Positions 1 through 11,100 of a stretch of DNA of 64,000 bases are shown here, one piece after another. The stretch's first letter is position 1. Each line of letters opens with the position of its first letter. Below the pieces are notes generated by a model that worked only from the letters and a program-made list of their open reading frames with translations, searched no databases and was not told where the DNA came from. A program made the translations under genes and the position numbers. Origin of the DNA: Apteryx mantelli (taxonomy: Eukaryota; Chordata; Aves; Apterygiformes; Apterygidae); NCBI RefSeq assembly GCF_036417845.1, contig NC_089979.1:46694775-46758774 (forward strand). The letters are read 5' to 3'.

Positions 1-510
1 ATTTTTCCCGGGGTAACGTCCGATGTTGTCGGAGGCACAAACCTTACCAAAAAGGCGTCCCTGTTTTGGGGAGGAGAGAGGTCCAGGCCCGTCGACCCGT
101 CCGTAGGTTGGTGTTCTCGTCCTCGAAATGGAGGATTGTTTATGCACTGAATTTATACTCTTGGCGAGGTGGGGCTGAGTCAAACACTGTGGGATGTTTG
201 GTCCTTGTCGAGCTCAGCAGCGGGTGTCAATGGCTGCTGGCCTTTTTTTTTCTTTTGCCCCTATCAACAACACCAGGCTGCAAGACTCCCGCCTCACCCC
301 AGGTGTCGTTTTGGGTAGAGCAATGTCAAGTGGTGAGACCTCCGCCTTGCCCTGGGCGTTGTCTCACCCCTCACCAGCATGGGCATCAGGCCGCAAATCC
401 ACTGTTTACCTCACGGCAGGGAGGATCACAGATAATCACAGACCATTATCCCACACCAGCAAGCGTACAGTAGCTCTGGGAAAGTTTCTGCTTTTGCTTC
501 TGTATTCTCT
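1..510. other. CpG-rich segment of unknown nature at window edge
   Basis: This stretch is clearly richer in G, C and CpG than the AT-rich DNA after about position 520. It includes several CGs in the first 130 bases, a T-rich run near 243-256 and short open frames on the plus strand (66-473 and 194-514). I recognise no protein domain in them. It could be the edge of a CpG island of a gene lying left of the window, or an old LTR fragment. No primer-binding site, TG...CA ends or polyadenylation signal is clear enough to call an LTR. Coding potential looks low. Confidence 0.3.
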
Positions 511-2007
511 CTAGGATCTCCATGATTAAATGGGGTTTTCACCTCTCTTTAGTTAGTTATCTATGTGTTAGGCTAGCTTCATTTGGTTTTGCTTCTCAGT
601 TTCTGAAAACTGAGTAATCTGAGCTTCTACATACAATCCCAGACACTTTGCTGGAATATGATAATAGTGAAAATTTTTTGGAACCTTATCAACTGTAACT
701 TGCCAAATTTGTATTGTCATATACAGAGTGCTAGCTCTTTGTAATAACAGGCACTAGGTGAAAGCAACGTTCCTGATAAAACTGTCTAAATTTCCCCAAA
801 GACTTACTTCTTGCTTACCAAGCCTATTCTCTCTCCATCCACAATGAAGCTTATTCAGAGTGATTATTTTGCCTGCAGTTACATATACTGTAAAATCTGC
901 ATTATGAGTTAAAAACAACTTCTCAGGAGGCCGTGCAGGGACAGTTCTAAATGCAGTCTCTGTACTGTTCAGACCTCTGATCCAAACAAGAGGTGTGTGC
1001 TGGGGGAAGGCTGTATGACCACTTAAGCCTTATGTTCTGCTTGCAGGTGGCACCTGAAAGGAAGGTATGTGACAGCCCTCCTGTCTTGCGCAACAGAAGC
1101 TCCTCCTGCAGGTAATACCTGAAGAATGACAATTTAGCCCAAAGGACCTTTTAATTTTTCCATGGAAATTAGGACATAACTGGCCCAAGGCATGTGCCAG
1201 TTAGCTGTCGCTGGCAGCAGTCTGCAGCAGATGTGACAGAGGAGAACAGATTAGCCATTCAGCCCTGAGCAACCCCCTTGAAACTTGTAGGGCAGAAAAA
1301 TTGAGAGGCAGGAGAAAGGGGATAAGGAGGGAATGAGAGGATTTTCTCCTGCAAAAGATAACCCTGTTCTGCAGGACCATTTTCCACTCACTTCTGTAAC
1401 AACAGCAGGAGGATCAAGTCCTCTGGCACTCTTTGACTTCCCTGTCCCACAGTGATGGTTAGCCTCTTATCGCATCCTCCTGACCAGCCTAAGATGCAGA
1501 GGAAGGTGAATAGGGGATTGCTGAGGAAAGGGAGGAAAAGAGCAAGGGAGAAGAGGAATGTTCCTCATACGCTCTAAAGAGAGATCACAGACTGCTCTAG
1601 AGGTAAGTGGGAGAAACACGAGAAATACACACATACATCCCACTGAGGAACCAAAGATTTCTAAAATACTCAGCCACTGAAGTCTTAACTGCATTTCCCT
1701 CCACCTAGAACACCATTGATTTCTCAAAGCCTCCCACCTATCTTAGTTCCATCATCGCTTCCCTATTCTCACCTCTAGGACTCCCAGCTATTTTCTCTCC
1801 ATTCCATGGACTAGCCTTTGATCACCAATTCTGCTCTTTCTGCAAACTGCTTTTTACCTACAGAGCCTTGACTTAATTCCTGATCAGTGTGTCTGTGGGT
1901 TACTTTAAGGGCCCCCAAACTAGAAAGAAAACTGGAGTCCAACCACCCATAACTTGAAAGTACTTACTAAGTGCTTACTTATACTCTAGGTCATCAGCCC
2001 TTTCCTT
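511..2007. other. Intergenic, no gene seen
   Basis: AT-rich noncoding DNA. Short open frames here (947-1132 and 1467-1727, minus strand) show no recognisable domain and have no splice context. IMPA1 and SLC10A5, which sit next to ZFAND1 in mammals, were looked for and not seen. Confidence 0.5.
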
Positions 2008-2519
2008 CATGTCCAGTTCTGGGCTCCCCGGTACAAGAGAGACATGGCACTACTGGAGAGACTCCAGCATAGGGCTACAATGATGATTAGGGGACTGGAG
2101 CATCTCGCTTATGAGGAAGGGCTGAGAGAGCTGGGCCTGTTTAGCCTGGAGAAGGGAAGGCTGAGAGGAGATCTTATTAATGTGTACAAATATCTTAAGG
2201 GAGGGTGTCAAGAGGATGGGACCAGACTCTTTTCAGTGGTGCCCAGTGACAGGACGCGAGGCAACGGACACAAACTGAAACACAGGAAGTTCCATCTGAA
2301 TATGAGGAAAAACTTCTTTACTGTGAGGGTGACAGAGCACTGGAACAGGTTGCCCCGAGAGGTGGTGGAGTCTCCATCCTTGGAGATAATCAAAAGCTGT
2401 CTGGACAGGGTCCTAGGCAACATGCTCTAGGTGACCCTGCTTGAGCAGGGGGGTTGGACTAGATGATCTCCAGAGGTCCCTTCCAACCTCAACCGTTCTG
2501 TGATTCTGTGATTCTGTGA
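2008..2519 (+). mobile_element. CR1 LINE, 5'-truncated copy (3' end of ORF2 plus tail)
   Basis: The copy begins within the typical CR1 stretch reading 'gtccagttctgggctcc'. An open frame at 2044-2430 encodes the last 128 residues of the CR1 ORF2 protein, with the usual blocks [41 protein letters not shown] and [12 protein letters not shown]. The 3' end has the family signature, 'ggttggactagatgatctccagaggtccc', followed by three tandem copies of the octamer-like 'attctgtg' ending near 2519. The frame is uninterrupted, so the copy is fairly young, but it lacks endonuclease and most of the reverse transcriptase and cannot move by itself. The 2208-2423 minus-strand frame is its antisense shadow. 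Confidence 0.93.
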
Positions 2520-4656
2520 AACCAGAAGCACCTTCCTTTTCATGACATCTGCACAGCACACAGTAAAATCATTTAACAATACCTAAGTCATGTTAAAACT
2601 ACAGTAGCAAAATGGTACAGTAGCAAAATAAGAACAATTAATAGCCACACACTTACTGATATTTGTTCCCCCCCCCCCCCCAAGTCCAATCAATATATAA
2701 TCATGCTACAGCGATTCCTAAATTGTTACAAGGGCCATAATGTTTGGCAGTACAAGAATGTATAATAATTTAGGGCCACCTGAACAAGACTACATTACTG
2801 CTCTGCTTATGAAGAGTATCTTTTGAAAAAGATGCAAGGCAGACTCCTCCTCTCACATTGTGAATTTTTTTCTTTTTATTGCAGCTATGCCTAAACTGGG
2901 TTTTTCACACATGGTTATCTGTTTTCAAAACTACATACGAACCAGAATCTACCACTGTAGCCACTGGAGAATTGTTCCCTCTAGGGGAGCAGGTACTAGA
3001 GAAAAACCTGGACTGGGAACCTAAAATCAACACAGTTACTGAATATGAGCCAAAACAGCAAATCCAGATTTGTGAATGCCCAGGTGGCTGTGGTTATGGT
3101 GCAGTGTCCACTTCGATTTGCAGGTCTGAGCAGAAACACACTATCTTTGTCATATAGCCTCTGTTTCATGCTCAGCTCTCCCCTGGACCAAAATTTAATT
3201 TCTCACGGAACTAGCACTCTTCCCTAATCTTATCTCCCTTGATCTCCAGTAGAGTTTCTCTCCACTTCTACATACGTCCTGTGGTGGCAGGAAAGCACCC
3301 CTGAAATGCATCACATCTCTGAATAACGTAGGCATTCTGTCCCCCTGTGGCCCTGTTACACCTCTGAACATTACTGAATACATTCAACCACATGGCATGT
3401 ACAAGCTGGAGCTAATCACCAGGCAACAGGTCACTTTGGTAGCAATGGATCACATATTACACGCTGCCACTGATTGCAAATGAAAATCTTGCTTGCTGTT
3501 GTGTAATGCTGCTTTAGTATCAGATAGGGTTACCTATGCACCTAATTCACGCTGCACAGCACCACATAGCGGTAGGGATACAGTATAGCTTTACAAATTG
3601 AGTTTAGATTTGTGCTATCCACTGCTCCATACCCATTCATACTTTGTCTTTTCTGTCATCATAGGATTTTCTTAATTCCTCCTACTTGGAGGACATTGTA
3701 TGAATAATTGTAAAAAAATGAAAGCAAACAGTATGCAGCAGGAGAAGTTAGTCTTGAGAAGGTCTTATCCATCAAGCTTAAAAGGAGGTAGCCCAAGGCC
3801 ACAGCAGAGTGAGATTAGGATGAAACAAGAAAGATGAAGCAAGGATGCCTGATTATACATTAAAACTTATGTTTAGGAAAGTGCTTATACTAATATTTGT
3901 GTGCAACATTACATGTTTTTATGTTACAGTAATTCAAAACAGCTACAACTGTGATAAAAATAATCTTGCTGTTCTTCCTTGCTATGTTCACTAATTTTGA
4001 ATTTACAATCCAATTTTGAAATCCACAAAAAAGAGATCCAAAATCTGGAATACATCAATTACTGATACTCTGAGTAATCTTCTTAATGACCTCCAAAAAG
4101 AATTTGAAAGCACTGTAACAACTGCAAAAGCTATTAAGGTGTATAAAAGTATTGCAACTAGGAGTACAACTTCTTTATGTACAATCACTCTCAACAACCA
4201 CTTTAAAACCTAGGAAGACTACAGTCCATCTTGTGGACTGCTGAAGAGGAAATAGATTTACCTAAGGTCAGAAATTGTTCAAGCCAGGACGACAGCACAG
4301 GATGCTGAATGCTATTTTTCTAGTTTAACTGTATTTCTTTCTTTTTACACATGTATGAGAAAGGGATAATTTCATGCTCTTTTTTTTATCCTCCACTTAA
4401 TCAAACAATGATGTTAAGACATAAAAACATGAGACATTTGTGAGAATTTGCCTTAAATTCAGAAGCCTTTCCTTCTAAAAATCATTATACTGTTATGAGG
4501 AGAAACATAAATGTGAACTTAGACCTAGAGCATGGACAGTGCTGAATTCCAAACTCAAGGAAATTTGTTCTTGTAGATGACAGAAAAGATACTGCAGTAG
4601 TGCACACTGTTTCTTACCTTCACAGAACTGATACACTCAAGTTTATATTTTCATTA
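2520..4656. other. Intergenic, no gene seen
   Basis: AT-rich DNA with a 14-base C tract at 2668-2681. Open frames (2879-3157, 3045-3227, 3195-3383, 4003-4213) are short, match nothing I know and overlap on opposite strands. This lies downstream of the ZFAND1 3' end. Confidence 0.5.
2668..2681. repeat. Poly-C tract (C14)
   Basis: Fourteen consecutive C on the plus strand, flanked by 'tgtt' and 'aagt'. Confidence 0.95.
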
Positions 4657-4662
4657 TTTATT
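4657..4662 (-). terminator. ZFAND1: ZFAND1 candidate distal polyadenylation signal
   Basis: AATAAA on the minus strand (TTTATT on plus), 330 bases after the ZFAND1 stop. A second AATAAA on the minus strand lies at 4762-4767. Either could end the transcript; transcript data would decide. Confidence 0.5.
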
Positions 4663-4761
4663 GGTCTTAATACATACTTTTGCCATCATTTACACAAAAA
4701 TACTGTAAATATAAAATTTAAGAGAATGGTACCGACATTATACAGCTAAATAAAGCATGGA

Positions 4762-4767
4762 TTTATT
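4762..4767 (-). terminator. ZFAND1: ZFAND1 candidate proximal polyadenylation signal
   Basis: AATAAA on the minus strand, about 225 bases after the stop codon at 4992-4994. Confidence 0.45.
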
Positions 4768-4991
4768 CTAGAAAGTGAGTATCAGTTATATTAGTTGTTA
4801 TAATAATTAATTCTGCTTTCAGGACAGTATTCAATTCAGTCAGTTATGCAACTGGGAAATTGATGGGAACTACATCTTTATATCAGAGGACAGATTATGA
4901 TATACCAGTGATTTTAAAAATAAATTGGACTTGGTTTGAGTTCCACAGTTTTTAAAATCTTTGACTTTTTTTGTTTGTGATAATTTACTGA

Positions 4992-5162
4992 TTAACTGAA
5001 GTACGACTCTGTATCTTCTATAAATAGAACTTCATTGTCAAGATACTCCAAAATGATGTTTCCACCATTGTACAATGGATATTCTTTATCAGATAGCCAA
5101 GTTTCCAATGTGTGATCAAATGGTAAGGCTTCTCCAGAGGCAGTATGGCATAATCTCAATTT
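4992..5162 (-). CDS. ZFAND1: ZFAND1 exon 8 (last, with stop)
   Basis: Acceptor ttacag. Codes KLRLCHTASGEALPFDHTLE and PLYNGGNIILEYLDNE, ending SYFS and a TAA at 4992-4994. This is the C-terminal half of the ubiquitin-like domain. Confidence 0.96.
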   Translation of the reverse strand, partial: KLRLCHTASGEALPFDHTLETWLSDKEYPLYNGGNIILEYLDNEVLFIEDTESYFS

Positions 5163-8100
5163 CTGTAAGATAAATAACACAGGCAAATCTTGATTTTAAT
5201 TTGCATCTGAGAAGCAAAAAAAAAAAAAAGGCGGGGGAAGGGGGAATACCAAATTGGAACATGTTTATTATTTCTGATTTACCTGGGCTGTTGATTTGTT
5301 ATTGTCATTTTTAAGGCTTGCTAAGGAAGCTGCACAATCTACTACTTTGCCAATACTCCAGTTACTGCAAAAGAACATGGGCTTGCTTTTTTCTTTATTT
5401 CCCTTTGGTAAGTATACTTGAAAGTAAATTCTTTCTGTCTAGAAAAACAAGCAAAAAAATTATTTCTGGAAACAAGAAATAATTCCAGACATACATACTA
5501 TATTTTCAGTAAAAAAATTAAACTTCAACCCCCAAATTAAAAAACTGAACATTGTTGTCATATCCCATCAGGACTGAGGCCCCATTTTACTGCAGAATGA
5601 ATGTAGCAGAAATGGCTGAGATCACCAAATCCAGACCACTCCAACTGCAGGCACTTACACATTAGACAGTTAGTTCAGAAAGGTCAAAAGAGCATCTTTC
5701 TTCAGACTCTCACAGGCAGACAGTATTACATATAGACAGACATAAGAAAAACAGTCTCTGCCCCAGATTTATTAGACAACAGTAACTGATCTGAAGACAA
5801 AAAGGTGAGTTAAATAGGCAGTACTGGCTTTTGGCAGCAGTATAATCTGACTCACACCGGAATGCAAAAGCTGTTGAAACAGAACAATCCACTGTACTAG
5901 AAATGCCTGCTTCACAAACCAACATTTTGGTCTAGGCCACCTCATCATTTATCCCATTTTCCCTCCTTTTATATACTAAATGTTTTTTGAAAATCTACCA
6001 GAGTGAAACATTTTTTTTAAAGAAATTTCAGGAGTAACCTATGAGAGACAGACTTTAAACAGGGGATTGGGACAACCTCTTCTTCAGGTTTATTTCTTCT
6101 AAGCATTCAACAGAAAATGCAGAAGCAAGTATCATTGGTATATTCATCATTTAAGATATCCCTTGCTGAGTCCAAGCCAAATACAATCAAGCAAAACAAC
6201 AGTCTTACTATTTTTGACTTATTTATGTTTGCCCTAGAAAAATAAGTGAACCACCTTTCCTCCAACTATCTTCATAGAACTGAATCTGAATTTCAACTTG
6301 TGCGTTTCCTCCAAAACTTGAGTTCTCTCCACACACAAAACTTTTTAACATCAAGGAATATGACAGAGGGGCAAGAGAAGCAGGACCTGAGCTAAAATGT
6401 AAGTGAGCACAACCTGTAAAACAGCTAACAGAGCCATTCTGCATTACAGACATCTCTCAACTACTGTTCATGCCTCAGCACCTTCCTACACTTCCTCTTC
6501 ATTTTCTAAGGATGAGAATACAGTCTTCCACAGTTCATTAGTGCGTAAGTCTCAGAGCAGCTCATTCTACTATTGCATCCCTAACTATGGGATAGGCCTC
6601 CTGTGCCATACCCAAGAAAATACCAGTCAGTCGGGGATATAATAACTTATTTTGCAGCATTCCTGTTTTGAGTTGGTCAGTCTGAAGAGGGGTAACTCAT
6701 ATCAGCTCTGAAACCAAAAGAAACAATTACCTGTAGGAAGCTAATATCAAGAAAGAGGTCAGAGACAAATTAAGATAAATCTAAGATAGCCTTATTTTCC
6801 TGATCATGGAGTAACACAGGTCAGGAAGGACCTATGGGGTCATCTGGTCCAAAACTGTGCTCAAAGTAGAGCCAGCTTTAAAGCTGGATCTAATTCTCAA
6901 AGTAGATCAGATTGCTTACAGTCAGATCCAGTCAAGTTTTGAACATCACAAAGATGAAGATTCCACGGCTTGGAAACTTGTTGCACTTGTTCAGGGCAAC
7001 TTGTTCCAAAGTCTCACCACCCTCACTGTGAACATTTTTTCCTATTATCTAATTGGAATTTCCCATGTTGCAGTTAGTGATCATTGTCCCCTGTCCTTTT
7101 GCTGTGTACTGCCAAGGAAAATCTGGCTCCATCTCCTCTATATAGTAATGAGAGAACTAATGTGCCTAAGAGGAATCCCAGATAGTTTTTTTAATATGAA
7201 GTGTCACCCCACTGAAAAGAGCTGGGCAGTACAAGGCAGTAAAATACCATAGCCAGGAGTCTGAGAAGCAATTTAAATAGCAAGGTATTGGAGGCTGGAG
7301 TGGAGGCTGGAGGTTAACAGGCTAATTTATCAGTGTTACAGTTATCACTATTCTAGATGGTTAAACAATATCCAATTGAGAAAATGAATAATGAGAGAAA
7401 TAAGCATACAGTCATTTGTGCTCCAGCTTACTGGCTTTGGAATTAGTAAGCAACTTTTTAATTTCCTTATAAATACAGAGGCTTTTTTTTTTTATGTTCT
7501 GCAATATTTGAAATTAATCACTCTTCCTCCGGCACATATTTATTAAAGTGGCACTGTCTGTGAAGAATGCTACAAGCAGGTCTTTGTGTTATGATTTCTG
7601 CCTAAGCAGAATTTTTAAGCACAATTTAAAGTAGAGACAAAGAAATTCATAACAGGATTCAGAAAGTGAATAGCTGTTTTTGTTTTACAGATAATAATTA
7701 AATGTATTCTACTAAGACAATACCTAATAATAAAACTATCATGTAGGATGTTGTCAGTATTATAAATTCAATATAAGAGGCCTAAACTTCATGTGCTCCA
7801 ACATAACAGTGTTGTGAAAAGCTATTTAAACATAGTTCCTTTAAGAGGATGAATAAATACTGATCTAAAGTGAAACCCTAGATGAAAGAAATAAGTTTTT
7901 CAAACCAACATAATCCTGATCTGGGAAAAAAAAATGACCTCTTACTATGATTGGCCACCGTAGTGAGAAACAATAAGGAATTCTGTGAAGTATTTCAAGA
8001 ATCAAGAAATTAAAGCCTGAAAGAAACATAAGCAACTATCTTCCGAGCCAAAGCAGGAACAACTGACCCCAGGCTCACCTCATCCAAAAATGGAATACAT

Positions 8101-11100
8101 ATCTCTTACATCCAAGTAGTAGAAATAGGAATGAAGCTTTATAGAACGCAAAGCTCAGCTGTGCATGGGACAGAGTTGTACAAATTGTGTGTCCCATGTG
8201 TGTCAGAAGCCTTTCAGTACCCATCAGGAAAAGCATCCCTATGAGATAGGTTTGCTGCGTGGCACACAAATACATTTCTGCTATAATAAAGGGAATTTGA
8301 CCTGATTGCTCTAAACTGTATGTAGACACCTTGTAACAGATATGAGATTAATGAGACTGCTTTCGGGTGCCAAGTTGAAATCTATGTATAAATGATTGTG
8401 GGCTTGCAAAATTAAAACGAAAACCAACTGGGGGTGGGGGGAGGGACTAAATGAAGAACAAGAAATCTAGAAAGCTCCTCCTTTCCTTTGATAAGTCAGT
8501 TATTGAAAACAAGTATGACTGACCTGAGGCAAGGACTTATCCCCACACGCGTGCATTTTCAGTTTCATTAGTGCCACCTTTGCTGCTGTCTCACTGCTTT
8601 TCACTCCTTTCCGTTTTTTGCTTTTGGCTTCCTCACTTTTTTTAGAATCTGAGGACAATATTATTTCTGTTAGTGTGAATGCAATTTTCTCCTACTCTGT
8701 TAAAACTTGTCCAAACCTATCTTGGACTCATCCCACTGGGCCTCATTATATCTAATGTTTCCATCTCCACCATGCACTCCGGAGGCCATGATACTAGGTA
8801 CTACTACTTCAGAGTATTTGGAATTGTGCACAGTCCTAAGAGAATTGCTAAACTGTTCAGTCCTCTGCACTGAAAAGTAGACACTAGCACTACATAAACA
8901 TAGGTTGCAAAAGCTGAATTCAAACACCAGTGCTTCTGTATGTGTGGCCATCACAGAATCCACATGGTAACAGTTTCAGGCTCTCTTTTCTATAACTATC
9001 ACCCCCCTCACACTCCCCATCTAGTTAGGCAGTGCTTGTTTATTCTCTTTCCTGCCCTAGTCCACATTGTGGACTCACTTTAAAAAAAAACAACAACAAC
9101 AAAAAAACCCACAGCATCATTGCTTTGGCATAATCCCAGCAGACTGGCATGCATACCCAATATAGTACCGTTGGGCTGTGTGGGTATGACTTAACAGAAA
9201 TTGCCAGCTATAATTTATTACATTACGGCATTTGTAGAATGAAAACCAAGACAACCATCCTGAAAGAAACCTGAATCTGATTTAGTCTTCAAATATACTC
9301 TTTACAGACATCTACTCTTGTCTTGTCCCAGTCTAGAGGAACAGAATTGCATGCTGACATGTGGGTTTAGGGCTATTTAATCAAGGAACATCCATCCTTT
9401 CGTAATGAGCTCAAATAGCCTACTGAAAAAAATACATAAAATAAATATCCCACTGTACTTGCCTAAAATATTTTGAACTAGCTGCTGGGTGGCAGCCATT
9501 CGAGGTTTTGGTGTATCCAGTTTCTCACATTCATGGTCTGATTGATGCCGGTGTCTGTAACCAACAGAGTGGAAAACTTTCATGACCTTTTCAGTACACT
9601 AATGAAAGAGTATTTATGTTTCAACATTTTGTCGCACTCACCTTAGGCAAAAATGTTTTTCACAGTAGGGGCATAAAACTGGTAAAAGCTCCTTTCCATT
9701 GCAGTCCTTAAATGAGCATGGGTAAGAACTATGCTGATCTGATTTCATGCAATTATTTCTTATATTCACCTAAGCATTAATATGAAATATTCTGTGTAAA
9801 TAAACAGATATTACAGATACAAGTCACCACCCCAGCTTCCCGCAAGAACTGTGCTAGCTCTCCACTCTATGAGCAAAACTTGTCCAGGGATTCTCTCCTA
9901 CTTCTCCTGTTCTGGTTAGGTTTAGCTCAGAATTAGGAAAAGAACCATCACCCTAATCCAACTTGATTTACTTCTGACACATAGAAAGACAGTAGATTCA
10001 TTTTTTAAGCTTGTCACACTCTCAGTTAAATACTTCACACCTATATACTATGCGTAAATATCTAATTTCAAAATATGCAGTTAAATAAGTTACATGGTAT
10101 TTTAATGTATTACATGGTAATCCTTTATTATTAGATTACCTCAGAACACCCATGAGCATCCCGGCTTCTGTGCTGCAGGCTTTGTGGCAAAAGAAGAACA
10201 TATCACATCATTATCAAAATTTCAAGAAAAGAAAACTGCATGTGGAAGCATAAGTATCTGAAGAGTGATCTGAAAGATTTTATCATAGCAATACTTCAAT
10301 TAAATAATCATTTTTCTCCAAAGTTTGTTCTAACCTACAGACTCTCATCATGAATGGATTGGTTATGTTGTTTCTCAGTATGTAAAACATTTAGCTCATT
10401 GGACTTGGACCTGAAATCAACAACACATTCCAAGAGAATAAGGCTATTGGCATGCTTAAGAATTCAACTCAAAGCAATTGCAGTTGGTCTATAAATTTTA
10501 AATGGATTTTGGATCACCTTCCACAGCAGTAGAACTCCCTTAAAGGCTCCAAATATTTTAAAGTGAATATTAAATGACAGTCAAACCTGCCCTCAGCTTA
10601 AGGCTGCTGATTTGAACTGTGAATCAAAGTGCAGGCTCTGATTTGAGACCTGGAAAGAAACTTTGTTCATGTCTACATGACAAAATACCAAAAAAATGAA
10701 TACAACACAGGGTCTAATTCGGCCACCTTGCATAACAAGTTATCTATATTCTAGAAATACTCCCACTGACTGCAAACCTCTACTACAATCCCTTGGGAGA
10801 AACGTGGCAGTTTCAGTGAACAAATTATTTTTTTAATTTAATATATCTAAATTGTGAGTCACATTGTGTTTTACAGCACATCTACTTCTATTCAAATTCC
10901 ACTTTAAGAAAAACTTTGCAAAAACTAGGAATGTATAACATAGAAAAACCTACCAAAAGACTCCTGAACAGCCATCACATACAAAGGGGAGAAAATCTGA
11001 AACCAAGAGAGATTTGTTTTCAGTTAGACAACATGGTCATTGTTTTGCTAATAATTTTTAGCTTAATTTTTACCTAACTTTTGCTTACCTATAGCATGGG

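Noticed and set aside
1-510. Endogenous retroviral LTR
   Set aside because: CpG-rich, but no definable ends, primer-binding site, polyadenylation signal or partner LTR in the window.
2208-2423. 71-codon minus-strand frame
   Set aside because: Antisense of the CR1 ORF2 terminus.
1-4990. IMPA1 or SLC10A5 coding sequence, expected next to ZFAND1 in mammals
   Set aside because: No frame resembles either. SLC10A5 is largely a single long exon and would have been obvious.
6857-7252. 131-codon plus-strand frame
   Set aside because: It is the antisense of a CR1 fragment, not a gene.
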